NCBI GenBank assembly: GCA_963823435.1
Contig: CAWGLN010000012.1
Coordinates: forward strand, 62,001-126,000
Length of the DNA: 64,000 nucleotides
From: CAKZML01 sp963823435
GTDB taxonomy: Bacteria > Pseudomonadota > Gammaproteobacteria > Steroidobacterales > BM003
Direction of reading: 5' to 3'
Position 1 is the stretch's first letter. Every line of letters begins with the position of its first letter. Below the pieces are notes generated by a model, which had not been told where the DNA came from, did not search any database, and worked only from the letters and a program-made list of their open reading frames with translations. A program made the translations under genes and the position numbers. Of this stretch, positions 29,369 through 37,758 are shown one piece after another.

Positions 29369-29374
29369 ATTATA
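29369..29374 (-). promoter_or_regulatory. Putative -10 box of the addB-addA operon
   Basis: A perfect TATAAT on the minus strand inside an AT-rich island (29345-29400), 14 bases before the addB-like start codon. No good -35 is seen at 16-18 bases and no Shine-Dalgarno precedes the ATG, so if it is used the mRNA would be nearly leaderless. Confidence 0.4.
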
Positions 29375-29421
29375 CATTTTTTAAAGTGTTACATCATAAT
29401 GTGCAAATCGCTGGCCCACAT

Positions 29422-30658
29422 TCAGATCACCCCGCTTTGAGCCAGCGCCTCCAGATCACACTCAGCCAGACCCAACCACTCAGCCAACACCTCCCGGCTG
29501 TGCTGCCCCAGCACCGGCGGCCCATGCCGATAGCTTACGGGGGTCCCCGAGAAACGAATAGGATTGGCTACCGAGGGTACGGATTCAGCCAGGGAGTGAG
29601 GCAACTCGATCTGCAGGCCCCGGTAACGGGCCTGTGGGTCATCGAACACCTGGTCCAGCCGATTGATCGGACCAAAAGGCACTTGCGCCTGGGTAAGGCA
29701 CTGGCACCAGTGCGCGCTATCCTTGGCCAGGAATTGTCGTTGCAACAACTCCACCAGCTCGCCGCGATGGACCGCCCGAACCTGGTTCGTCGCATAGCGG
29801 GCATCGCCTGCCAATTCGCCTAATCCCAGAGCCTTTAGCAAGCGCTCAAATTGAGAATCATTACCTACGGCCAGCATCAGGTGACCGTCTGCAGTGGCGA
29901 AGGCCTGGTATGGAACAATATTGGGGTGGGCCGTTCCCAACCGACCAGGAACGACACCCCCAACCAGATAGTTGCTGGCCTGGTTCGCAAGCATGGCCAC
30001 CTGGCTGTCATAAAGCGCCAAATCAATGTACTGCCCAAGGCCGCTGCGGGTTCGGGCCAGCAGGGCGGCCTGTATGGCCGATGCAGCGTACATCCCGGTC
30101 ATCAGGTCAGCCATGGCTACCCCGACTTTCTGCGGCCCCCCACCGGGCTCACCGTCGGCCACACCGGTAATGCTCATCAGGCCACCCCGGGCCTGGATCA
30201 TCGCGTCATAACCGGGTGCGGTAGCCTCAGGCCCCTGTTGTCCAAAAGCGGTGATGGAGCAGTACACCAGTCGCGGATTCACCACGACTCAGGCTGGGAT
30301 AGTCCAACCCGAACCTGGCCATGGTTCCCACACGAAAATTCTCGATCAACACGTCGCTCAGTGCAGCCATCCGGCGTAATACCTGTTGGCCGTCTGCACA
30401 TGAAATATCAAGGGTCAGTGATCGCTTGTTGCGGTTGGCACAAAGATAATAGGCCGCCTCACCGGTGACCTTGCCGGTGCGATCCTCGAGGTAGGGCGGT
30501 CCCCACTTGCGGGTGTCATCCCCTTCACCGGGTCTCTCAACCTTGATTACATCGGCCCCCAGGTCGCCCAGTAACTGACTGGCCCAGGGACCGGCGAGGA
30601 TGCGACTCAGATCCAGGACTTTCAAGCCGGCAAGCGGTGGCTGTTGTGCCTCGTTCAC
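29422..30658 (-). CDS. CaiB/BaiF family (class III) CoA transferase, one frameshift
   Basis: Class III CoA transferase of about 410 residues. The N-terminal part has LAGLKVLDLSRILAGPW, LGDLGADVIKVERPGEGDD, TRKWGPPY and NRNKRSLTLDI. After a +1 insertion near 30286 the rest has VNPRLVYCSITAFGQQGP, PGYDAMIQARGGLMSITG, QYIDLALYDSQVAMLANQ (containing the catalytic Asp) and GTAHPNIVPYQAF. It transfers CoA between carboxylic acids. The substrate cannot be told; the divergent etfBA genes suggest acyl-CoA dehydrogenation, for example dicarboxylate or glutarate catabolism, but that is inference. Confidence 0.83.
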
Positions 30659-30996
30659 GAGTTTCCGTCTCCCAGGTGAGTATTTTCAAGGCATTGCATA
30701 CCCTGCCCTCGCATCCTACGGGGCTATAGCCGCGACAGGCAACCGTCTTGTGCGATAGCTTCCCGGCCCTGTCGCCGGGGCGCAAAACCGGATGCTGGAG
30801 GATGTTCCACGGAGGCCGTTCAGCCCCCAATAGTTTGCGGATTTCACCGATGCTTGCTGCGGCGCAATAGGGTATCATCCGGGCGTCAGGAGGCATTCGG
30901 CGTACCCGGCAAACGAGTCGCCGGCAGCCTTCCTCCCGGGAGGCGTCCCCGCGTACTGGGGCGGACGCCGGGTCATGCGCCAGTAGAGGTATTTCA
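30659..30996 (+). other. Intergenic region upstream of etfB
   Basis: A 338 bp non-coding gap between the divergent CoA transferase and etfB. It contains a 7 bp perfect stem (GGCGTCC at 30942-30948, GGACGCC at 30963-30969) shortly before the etfB ribosome-binding site. This may be a leader hairpin. I see no gene and no convincing -35/-10 pair. Confidence 0.4.
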
Positions 30997-31746
30997 ATGA
31001 ATAAGATCATCGTGGGCCTGAAACGTGTCGTTGACTACAACGTGCGTGTCAGGGTCAAACCGGACGGCTCAGGAGTCATCACCGATGGCGTAAAGATGAG
31101 CATTAATCCTTTTGACGAAATTGCCCTGGAAGAGGCTCTGCGCATCAAGGAAAGAGGCGAAGCCGAAGAAGTGATTGTAGTCAGCATTGGCCCGGCCGAC
31201 GCCCAGCAGCAATTACGCACCGGACTGGCAATGGGTGCTGACCGGGCGATACTGGTCCAGACGGATTCGGCGGTCGAACCCCTGGATGCCGCTCGCATCC
31301 TGCTTAAAATGATTGAGCGCGAGTCGCCAGAACTGGTGATAGTTGGCAAGCAGGCCATCGATGATGACAACGCCCAGACCGGCCCCATGTTGGCGGCGCT
31401 TTGGGACAGGCCCCAGGCAACATTCGTTTCCGAGGTTTCTTTCGCGGATAGCAAGGCCGCTATCACCCGCGAGGTCGATACCGGCCTTGAGACGATGGAA
31501 GTGGATCTTCCAGCTGTGTTGACCGCTGACCTGCGTTTGAATGAACCGCGTTATGTAAAACTGCCTGACATCATGAAGGCCAAGCGCAAGCCCCTGGATA
31601 CCCTCTCCCTGGAAGACCTGGGCGTCGCGCTCAAACCGCAGCTGAAAATCGTAAAAACCGATCCGCCTGCCCAGCGCCAGAAGGGCGTCATGGTTGAAGA
31701 CGTGGACGGATTGGTCAGTGCACTCAAGGACAAGGGGTTACTGTAA
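30997..31746 (+). CDS. etfB: Electron transfer flavoprotein beta subunit
   Basis: A 249-residue AMP-binding ETF subunit. The start MNKIIVGLKRVVDYNVRVRV follows GAGG by eight bases. Family segments are MSINPFDEIALEEALRIKE, SIGPADAQQQLRTGLAMGAD and VGKQAIDDDNAQTGPMLAAL, and the C-terminal lysine-rich recognition region TADLRLNEPRYVKLPDIMK. It carries electrons from acyl-CoA dehydrogenases to ETF:quinone oxidoreductase. It is coupled to etfA (TAATG overlap). Confidence 0.94.
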   Translation: MNKIIVGLKRVVDYNVRVRVKPDGSGVITDGVKMSINPFDEIALEEALRIKERGEAEEVIVVSIGPADAQQQLRTGLAMGADRAILVQTDSAVEPLDAARILLKMIERESPELVIVGKQAIDDDNAQTGPMLAALWDRPQATFVSEVSFADSKAAITREVDTGLETMEVDLPAVLTADLRLNEPRYVKLPDIMKAKRKPLDTLSLEDLGVALKPQLKIVKTDPPAQRQKGVMVEDVDGLVSALKDKGLL

Positions 31747-32688
31747 TGGGACGCATTCTTATCATCGCCGAACATGACGGCAACACGCTCAATACCAGTA
31801 CCGCCAAGTGCGTTAACTGCGCCGCCGGTATCGAAAATGACGGCATTGACGTGGCCGTCTTTGCCACTGACGGAGCGCAGGTCGCCGCCCAGGCTGCGGC
31901 CCTGGAAGGTGTCGCCGGCGTCCTGCAGGTAGACCACCCGGCCAATATCAACCCACTGGCTGCAATCATTGCGCCGCAGGTGGCCGCCATGGCGGAACCC
32001 TATAGCCATATCCTGGGGCCCTCCACCACTTTCGGTAAGGACCTGATGCCCCGCGTGGCTGCCATACTGGGCGTCGCACAGGTCAGTGACATCATGGCCG
32101 TGCTGGGTCCGTATACTTTCCAGCGCCCGATGTATGCGGGCGAAGCCATCGTAACTGTTGAGTCCCCGGCTGACTGCAAGCTGGTTGGCACCGTGCGCGG
32201 CGCCTCCTACAAGACCGTGGCCTCGAGTGGATCTGCCACGGTGACAGAGCATCAGCCTGGATGTCGCTCTACCCACCCACACACGCTATGGAGAATTGCG
32301 TGCGGCAGCCAACGACAGGCCCGACCTCCAAACCGCACCCCGTGTAATTTGTGGTGGTCGCGCCCTGGGCAGCAAAGAGAACTTCGACCTGATCTTTAAT
32401 CTGGCGGAGAAACTGGGGGCTGCCGTGGGCGCCACACGCGCTGCGGTGGATGCAGGCTATGTGCCTAACGAAACCCAGGTCGGTCAAACCGGAAAGATCA
32501 TTGCTCCGGAACTGTATATCGCCTTTGGTATTTCGGGCGCCATTCAACACGTGACCGGCATCAAGGATGCGGGAACGATCGTTGCAGTGAACAAGGATCC
32601 CGAGGCACCGATCTTTGAAGTAGCCGACATAGGCCTGGTAGGTGACCTGTTCACGGTCATTCCTGAACTCCAGTCGCGCCTTGGCTGA
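31746..32688 (+). CDS. etfA: Electron transfer flavoprotein alpha subunit, one frameshift
   Basis: FAD-binding ETF subunit of about 313 residues. The N-terminal part has MGRILIIAEHDGNTLNTSTA and LGPSTTFGKDLMPRVAA. The C-terminal FAD domain has VICGGRALGSKENFDLI, GATRAAVDAGYVPNETQVGQ, TGKIIAPELYIAFGISGAIQ and HVTGIKDAGTIVAVNKDPEA. The frame shifts by +1 near 32244, between SGSATV and SISLDVALPTHTRYGEL. The gene order etfB-etfA is standard. Confidence 0.92.
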
Positions 32689-32706
32689 TACAGGGTCACA
32701 GAATAA

Positions 32707-32744
32707 GAACAGGGCCGGACACGTAAAAGCGCCCGGCCCTGTTC
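32707..32744. terminator. Bidirectional hairpin terminator between etfA and peroxiredoxin gene
   Basis: A perfect 12 bp inverted repeat (GAACAGGGCCGG and CCGGCCCTGTTC) with a 14-base loop lies between two convergent genes. There is no strong T-run on either side. Confidence 0.7.
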
Positions 32745-32784
32745 CAAACCAATCCCGCTACCTCAGCGTGGCTGCGCCTGGCGC

Positions 32785-33264
32785 CTATAAATTGTTGAGC
32801 ATGTGCTCGGCACTACTTACCTCAAAGGCTCCGGGCGCCTCGATAAACAGCTTTTCGACCACGTCGTCATTGACCACCATGGCAAAGCGCTTGGAACGCA
32901 AACCCATGCCGAATCCGGTCGCATCCAGTTCCAGGCCAATGGCCTTGGTGAAGTCGCCATTACCGTCAGCCAGCATCTTCACATTGCCTGCATCCTGATC
33001 CTTGCCCCAGGCATGCATGACAAAGACATCGTTAACCGCAAAACAGGCGATATCGGCTATGCCCTTGGCCTTGAGGTCGGCCGCGTGCTCGACGAATCCG
33101 GGCAGGTGTTTCGCTGAACAGGTGGGAGTGAAAGCACCGGGAACCGAAAAGACGGCAACGCGTTTGCCGGAAAACAACTCCTCGGTCGTAATTGCCCCTG
33201 GTCCAGCTTCCGTCATGATTCCGAACTTGCCGGACGGTACCCTATCCCCAACTTTAATAGACAT
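32785..33264 (-). CDS. Peroxiredoxin (Prx5/type II family)
   Basis: A 159-residue thiol peroxidase with the active-site motif SVPGAFTPTCSAKHLPGF (peroxidatic Cys near residue 49). The Prx5 segments DIACFAVNDVFVMHAWGKDQ, GFGMGLRSKRFAMVV and EKLFIEAPG follow. It reduces hydroperoxides with glutaredoxin or thioredoxin. There is no fused glutaredoxin domain. It probably shares an oxidative-stress context with the adjacent universal stress gene. Confidence 0.9.
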   Translation of the reverse strand: MSIKVGDRVPSGKFGIMTEAGPGAITTEELFSGKRVAVFSVPGAFTPTCSAKHLPGFVEHAADLKAKGIADIACFAVNDVFVMHAWGKDQDAGNVKMLADGNGDFTKAIGLELDATGFGMGLRSKRFAMVVNDDVVEKLFIEAPGAFEVSSAEHMLNNL

Positions 33265-33310
33265 CTCGGTCTCCTGGTATCTTCGTTATTGAGTTAATAA
33301 ATTCACCCTC

Positions 33311-33331
33311 GGTCGCTACCTTGCAGCGACC
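33311..33331 (-). terminator. Possible terminator hairpin after the usp gene
   Basis: A perfect 7 bp stem (GGTCGCT and AGCGACC) with a 7-base loop between the usp stop and the peroxiredoxin start, both on the minus strand. There is no T-run, so the function is uncertain. Confidence 0.3.
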
Positions 33332-33441
33332 CGGGTAACAAACAGATCGCTCACCGTGATCACCACCAGGCAGTTAAATCCCGGCCTCCGCACATCATCG
33401 GGAGTGACCGGCGCGGTGGCCTGCCCTGAACCTTGTCGTGC

Positions 33442-34383
33442 CTAGGCCACCCTGACAGCGAGTACATCACAACGCAAGGCATCCAACACCTGCTCGGCTG
33501 TGCTGCCCAACATCATACGCTTGACGGGCCCACGGGCCACCACGCCCATAACCATCAGGTTGGCGCCAAGAAACGCGCTCCGTTCCAGCAAAACGTCCCG
33601 GGGCTCGCCAGGCAAGAAATGAATATTTGCCTCACCAATCTGTCGTCCGGCGAGCAATTTCGCCAACTCGCCCTCGTACTCGACCTTCACGTCCTCTGCT
33701 GAAACCTCCAGGGGATACGCGGCAGCACCGGGTATGGCGACTATGGTCAGAATCGAATTGTCGATCAATGGATAGGCATGCACCACGTGCAGCCGGCCTC
33801 CCAGCAGCCTGGCAATCGAACCCGCCAAATCAAGGATGCGGGTATCCAGGTCGCCGGGTTTTGAGTTTTCCTGGGAAGGATCTACCGCAGCCAGGACAAC
33901 GGGGGAATCCGGCCAGTCACTCGGCTTCACCAACCATAGGGCCCCTTCGAAGCCCCGCAAGAGGTGCCAGTCGGTGTTATTGAACAAGGCGCGCTGCAGG
34001 CGAGGATGATAACGCGCCTCCTTGACTATCAGATTGGCACCCGTTGCCTTTGCCCGGTCGAGAATGATCTCGGCTCCGGGAGGTCCCCAGCCTACATGAA
34101 CCGACAATTCCACGCCCCGGATATCAAGCGTTTTCAGCCGGGACCGGACCCACTCCTCGCTGGATGCCCTGAGAGCATCTCTGGCGCGCTCCAGTCCCGG
34201 ACTGTCGGTGAAGCGCGTTCCCGCCAGGTATTGGTCATAAATGCTCACAAAAGCCTCTAACCGGCAGCCAAAGCACCTGGCAAGAGCAAGCGCACGCTCA
34301 AGCGCGGGCTGTTTTTCTACAGAGGAATCCAGTACCGCCAGAATGGCGTTAATTTGGGTCTTCACAACAGCCTTTTCGGTCAC
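33442..34383 (-). CDS. Tandem universal stress protein (UspE-like)
   Basis: A 313-residue protein with two Usp domains. The C-terminal domain retains the ATP-binding pattern GVVARGPVKRMMLGSTAEQVL (G-2x-G-9x-G-S/T). The N-terminal domain (KEARYHPRLQRALFNNTDWH) has lost the glycines, as in UspE/UspF-type tandem proteins. It starts at GTG with a GGGG ribosome-binding site. It is divergent from a FixL-like sensor gene, a neighbourhood often linked to redox or low-oxygen response, though no Fnr-type box is visible. Confidence 0.88.
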   Translation of the reverse strand: MTEKAVVKTQINAILAVLDSSVEKQPALERALALARCFGCRLEAFVSIYDQYLAGTRFTDSPGLERARDALRASSEEWVRSRLKTLDIRGVELSVHVGWGPPGAEIILDRAKATGANLIVKEARYHPRLQRALFNNTDWHLLRGFEGALWLVKPSDWPDSPVVLAAVDPSQENSKPGDLDTRILDLAGSIARLLGGRLHVVHAYPLIDNSILTIVAIPGAAAYPLEVSAEDVKVEYEGELAKLLAGRQIGEANIHFLPGEPRDVLLERSAFLGANLMVMGVVARGPVKRMMLGSTAEQVLDALRCDVLAVRVA

Positions 34384-34438
34384 AAGAATTCCCCTGCATG
34401 GCTTTCAGCGATAAACCTGAACAGGTATTATTTCACAA

Positions 34439-34451
34439 TTGCCCGGGGCAA
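34439..34451. promoter_or_regulatory. Palindrome in the usp / sensor-kinase divergent region
   Basis: A 13-base perfect palindrome (TTGCCC, one G, GGGCAA) centred between the divergent usp and sensor-kinase genes. It is a candidate operator with no recognised regulator; it is not an Fnr or Crp site. Confidence 0.3.
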
Positions 34452-34508
34452 CAGGCTATCCTGTGGCAAGTACCTACGCGTATAACAAAAATTATCCGAA
34501 AAAATCCG

Positions 34509-36404
34509 ATGTCTGACGTTACAGCCAGGTCTGAATCCAGCCTACAGGCGCTTCTTGATGCCGCCGTGGATGCCATTGTCGTGGCCGATCATCATGGTTG
34601 CATTGAGACTTTCAATCGTGCCGCCGAGGACATTTTTGGCTATACCGAGGGCGAGATTCTGGGCCAGAAACTCAATGTCTTGATGCCCGAACCCTATGCG
34701 CGTGAACACGATCGCTACATGAACAATTACCGGTCTACCGGTATACCGAGAATTATCGGCGTGGGGCGCGAGGTTACCGGCAAGCATAAATCCGGGCGGA
34801 CCTTCCCCGCAGAATTGTCGGTGGGCCACGCGATTAGCGAAGGCCAGTCACATTTTGTCGGCATCATCAGGGATATCAGTGAGCGAAAGGCCATCGAGCG
34901 CGCGCTGCTGGTTGAACGAGACCGGGCCCAGAATTACCTCGACCTTGCGGACGTTATCCTGCTTGGGCTGGATACTCAGGGTCGAATTACCCTGGTTAAT
35001 CGTCGCGGCTGCGAAGTCCTTGGATACCAGGAGTCCGAGTTGCTTGGAAAGGACTGGTTTTCAACCTGCATTCCCGGCAACAAGCGCGAAGAGGTCAGAA
35101 AGCTTTTCGGGGAGATCATCAGCGGTGACCGCCCCTGGCACCAAATCGCAGAGACCTATGCGCTCAACAGATTTGGAGCACGCAGGTTGATTTCCTGGAG
35201 AAATGTGATTCTGCGTGACGAACGCGGCACCATCACCGGAACCCTGAGTTCTGGCGACGATGTGACGGTCAGGCGTCAAACCGAGAACCAGCTGCGATTA
35301 AGAGAAGAAGAACTGAACCTGATCTTCGAAAATGCCCCCCTGGGCACTATGACCCTTGACCTGAATGGTCGCCTGCTTACCCTCAACAGCGCCCTGTGCA
35401 AGCTGCTGGATTCCAATCAGGACGAGCTTGTGGGCTATTCCTTCATCGATGCCGTCCACCACGAAGACCGGGAACGGATTCAATCACTGCTGTATAGCCT
35501 GACCGGTGAATTGAATGCGGATGCGACGTCGGTGCGCTGTCGCATGTTGACCCGTACTGGAGAAACCAGACAGGTTGAACTAAGCGCGGGCGCAGTGCAT
35601 GACGCCTCGGAACGGCCGGAGTTCCTGATTGTCCAGATTCAGGATTTCACTGACAGGGTAAGATCGGAAGACGAAGCCGGCGAACTCAGGGAGCGCCTGA
35701 CCCACGTTTCCCGCCTGAGTACACTGGGCGAAATGGCGGCCGGTATCGCGCATGAAATCAATCAGCCGCTGACGGCGATTTCGACCTACGCCCAGGCCGG
35801 AAAGCGGTTCCTGGCCCAGAATCATGTTGATGTTGCGGACTTGTCCGAGACTTTTAGCCTGATGGACAAACAGGCCCAAAGGGCGGCCGAGGTGATTCGG
35901 AGCCTGCGCCGACTCGTTAGACAAAAAACCACGAAGCGCGAGCACCTTGACTGCAACCAACTTATACGCGACATAGTTAAACTTGCTGAGATCGACATAA
36001 AAAGCCACAAGGTCAAGATCAGCCTGCTCCTGACACCAGAGCTGCCCGAGGTTGCGGCGGATTCAGTTCAATTGCAGCAGGTAATACTGAATTTGATTCG
36101 TAATGCGCTTGAAGCAATACGCGATTCTGATAAACAGGGCAGTATTATTATCAAGACTGACATCCCAAGCCCGGAATGGATTAAGATGACCGTTCAGGAT
36201 AATGGTCCGGGTGTCGCCGAGGAGATGCTGGCAAACGTTTTTTCGCCCTTTAGAACGTCTAAGGAGGCAGGCATGGGTCTTGGTTTGTCGATCAGCCGAT
36301 CCATTGCCAACGCCCATGGCGGCGAACTGACGTTTGAAAACAACCCCGAGGGTGATGGAGCATGTTTTTACTTTACCCTTCCAACAGTGCCATCGCGAGA
36401 ATAG
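34509..36404 (+). CDS. PAS-PAS-PAS sensor histidine kinase, FixL-like
   Basis: A 631-residue cytoplasmic kinase with three PAS domains (about 10-125, 135-255, 265-385). The HisKA region follows, with the phospho-His in AGIAHEINQPLTAISTYA, then a HATPase domain (QVILNLIRNALEAI, VQDNGPGV, GMGLGLSISRS). PAS1 resembles the FixL heme domain closely (MPEPYAREHDRYMNNYRSTG, IIGVGREVTGKHKSGRTFP). The position of the FixL heme-ligand His (P-H-I-I-G-I-G-R) is Arg here (PRIIGVGR), so heme/oxygen sensing is doubtful. There are no membrane segments. It is four bases upstream of its FixJ-like regulator. Confidence 0.9.
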   Translation: MSDVTARSESSLQALLDAAVDAIVVADHHGCIETFNRAAEDIFGYTEGEILGQKLNVLMPEPYAREHDRYMNNYRSTGIPRIIGVGREVTGKHKSGRTFPAELSVGHAISEGQSHFVGIIRDISERKAIERALLVERDRAQNYLDLADVILLGLDTQGRITLVNRRGCEVLGYQESELLGKDWFSTCIPGNKREEVRKLFGEIISGDRPWHQIAETYALNRFGARRLISWRNVILRDERGTITGTLSSGDDVTVRRQTENQLRLREEELNLIFENAPLGTMTLDLNGRLLTLNSALCKLLDSNQDELVGYSFIDAVHHEDRERIQSLLYSLTGELNADATSVRCRMLTRTGETRQVELSAGAVHDASERPEFLIVQIQDFTDRVRSEDEAGELRERLTHVSRLSTLGEMAAGIAHEINQPLTAISTYAQAGKRFLAQNHVDVADLSETFSLMDKQAQRAAEVIRSLRRLVRQKTTKREHLDCNQLIRDIVKLAEIDIKSHKVKISLLLTPELPEVAADSVQLQQVILNLIRNALEAIRDSDKQGSIIIKTDIPSPEWIKMTVQDNGPGVAEEMLANVFSPFRTSKEAGMGLGLSISRSIANAHGGELTFENNPEGDGACFYFTLPTVPSRE

Positions 36405-36407
36405 ACA

Positions 36408-37037
36408 GTGAAAAAAGACAACCCCGCTGACAAGCCCACCGTATTTGTAGTTGATGATGACGAGCCGGTACGCGACTCGCTGAGAATGCTGATGAGGTCC
36501 GTCGGCCTGAACGCTGAGACATTTTCTGGTGCCGCAGAGTTCCTTGCCGCCTATGACCCGGATCATCCTGGATGCCTGGTCCTCGATATTCGTATGCCGG
36601 GCATGAGCGGTATGGAGTTACAGGACAAACTCAACGAAATTCACGCGATTTTGCCAATAATCTTTATCACGGGCCATGGCGACGTGCCCATGGCGGTAAA
36701 GGCAATCCAGTATGGCGCGGCCGACTTTATCCAAAAACCCTTCCGGGATCAGGACCTGCTGGACCGCATCAACAAGGCCATTGAGCAGGACGCCGGTAAC
36801 CGCGCCCAACTGTTGGAAACCCGGGATATTGAAGAGCGACTCTCAAATCTTACGCCCAGGGAGAAAGAAGTCCTGGAACTGATCGTGGATGGCAGACCAA
36901 ACAAGGTCATCGCGGCGGATTTGGAGGTCAGCCAACGAACGGTGGAAATACACAGGGCGAGGGTGATGGACAAAATGCGCGCCTCCTCCCTGGCTCACCT
37001 GGTTAGAATGGTGATGCGATTACGCAACCCAACCTAG
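36408..37037 (+). CDS. FixJ-family response regulator
   Basis: A 209-residue regulator. The receiver domain has the acidic pocket VVDDDEP, the phospho-Asp in CLVLDIRMPGMSG, the Thr in IIFITGHGD and the Lys in FIQKPFRD, so it is phosphorylatable. The C-terminal LuxR-type helix-turn-helix reads LTPREKEVLELIVDGRPNKV and SQRTVEIHRARVMDKM. It is the cognate partner of the upstream kinase. Its TAG stop lies inside the CTAG target where MITE copy C begins. Confidence 0.92.
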   Translation: MKKDNPADKPTVFVVDDDEPVRDSLRMLMRSVGLNAETFSGAAEFLAAYDPDHPGCLVLDIRMPGMSGMELQDKLNEIHAILPIIFITGHGDVPMAVKAIQYGAADFIQKPFRDQDLLDRINKAIEQDAGNRAQLLETRDIEERLSNLTPREKEVLELIVDGRPNKVIAADLEVSQRTVEIHRARVMDKMRASSLAHLVRMVMRLRNPT

Positions 37038-37196
37038 CGGGCTTCTGATCTACCTGTGAACTTGTGAATCTCGCGGTTAAAACCCCAGCTTCCGTGTTGC
37101 CACAATTCCGGTAGCTGGCAATTCCGTGCGATTCGCGCCTTGAACCTGAATCCTTTCGCTCACAATCTTCTTCGGCACAAGCAAGTCAGGGGCTCC
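37038..37196 (-). repeat. IS5-type MITE, copy C (inverted relative to copies A and B)
   Basis: The reverse complement aligns over its whole length (159 bp against 160 bp) with the copy at 49328-49487: GATTGTGAGCGAAA, GATTCAGGTTC, GTGGCAACACGGAAG, AAGTTCAC and both degenerate ends. It begins right after CTAG (37034-37037), and its far end reads GTCAGGGGCTCC (37185-37196), about 11 of 14 identical to the terminal repeat. The centre is again a hairpin but of different sequence: CACAATT pairs with AATT..GTG. It probably separates the fixJ-like gene from the downstream receiver gene. Confidence 0.72.
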
Positions 37197-37326
37197 AGGG
37201 ACCACCCCGGAGTTTCCACCCTGGCTTAGGTGCAATTCCTTATTCTGCACCGACATACCCAACTCCATACTTACCCGAATCTGCTGGAGACGTTCTGGAT
37301 CCAGTCAGGTGGCCCGAGGCGTAGCA

Positions 37327-37746
37327 ATGGATCAACAGGCAGAAAATGCAAATCAGGACGCGGCTGTTTGCGTAGTACAGCGGGATGCAGTTGTGCGGCA
37401 AGGTTTGGATACCCTTCTGGCACATCTCAACGCGCCGATCCTGAACTTTAGTTCACCCGAAGAGTTTGTGGACCTGTGCAGCACCATCAATATCGGCTGC
37501 ATACTTATCGATGGTGACGAACTGGGTGATACCAGCCAGCATTTTATTGACCAGCTATCGGGTATGGGACTGACCGGGGCAACCATCATCATGGCACGGC
37601 AAGCCAATATCGATAACGCCGTGAAGGCGCTAAAGAGCGGAATAGCTGATTATATTGAAATCCCTCAGCCCGACCGTTTGCTGTTGGCGAAGATACGCCA
37701 GGTGATGCATGATTTCAGGTTTTCACCTATCCGGCAGAGATTCTGA
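37327..37746 (+). CDS. Degenerate stand-alone receiver (pseudo-receiver) protein
   Basis: A 139-residue protein. The start MDQQAENANQ is chosen for its GAGG seven bases upstream. The body aligns with the FixJ receiver next door: CVVQRDAVVRQGL, CILIDGDELGD, ATIIMARQANIDNAVKALKSG and IADYIEIPQPDRLLLAKI. The Asp position is kept, but the acidic pair is QR instead of DD, the conserved Thr is Ala and the conserved Lys is Ile. Normal phosphorylation and switching are therefore unlikely. It may act by constitutive protein binding or be a decaying paralogue of the upstream regulator. Confidence 0.75.
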   Translation: MDQQAENANQDAAVCVVQRDAVVRQGLDTLLAHLNAPILNFSSPEEFVDLCSTINIGCILIDGDELGDTSQHFIDQLSGMGLTGATIIMARQANIDNAVKALKSGIADYIEIPQPDRLLLAKIRQVMHDFRFSPIRQRF

Positions 37747-37758
37747 GAGGGCGGCTCC

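Noticed and set aside
30537..31010. 157-residue minus-strand ORF across the etfB leader
   Set aside because: It overlaps the N-terminus of the CoA transferase in another frame and the etfB start; Arg/Cys-rich with no motif.
37077..37268. 63-residue minus-strand ORF with homology-like similarity to other repeat-derived frames
   Set aside because: It is a translation of MITE copy C; the shared residues (VSER.QVQGAN) come from the repeat, not from a protein family.
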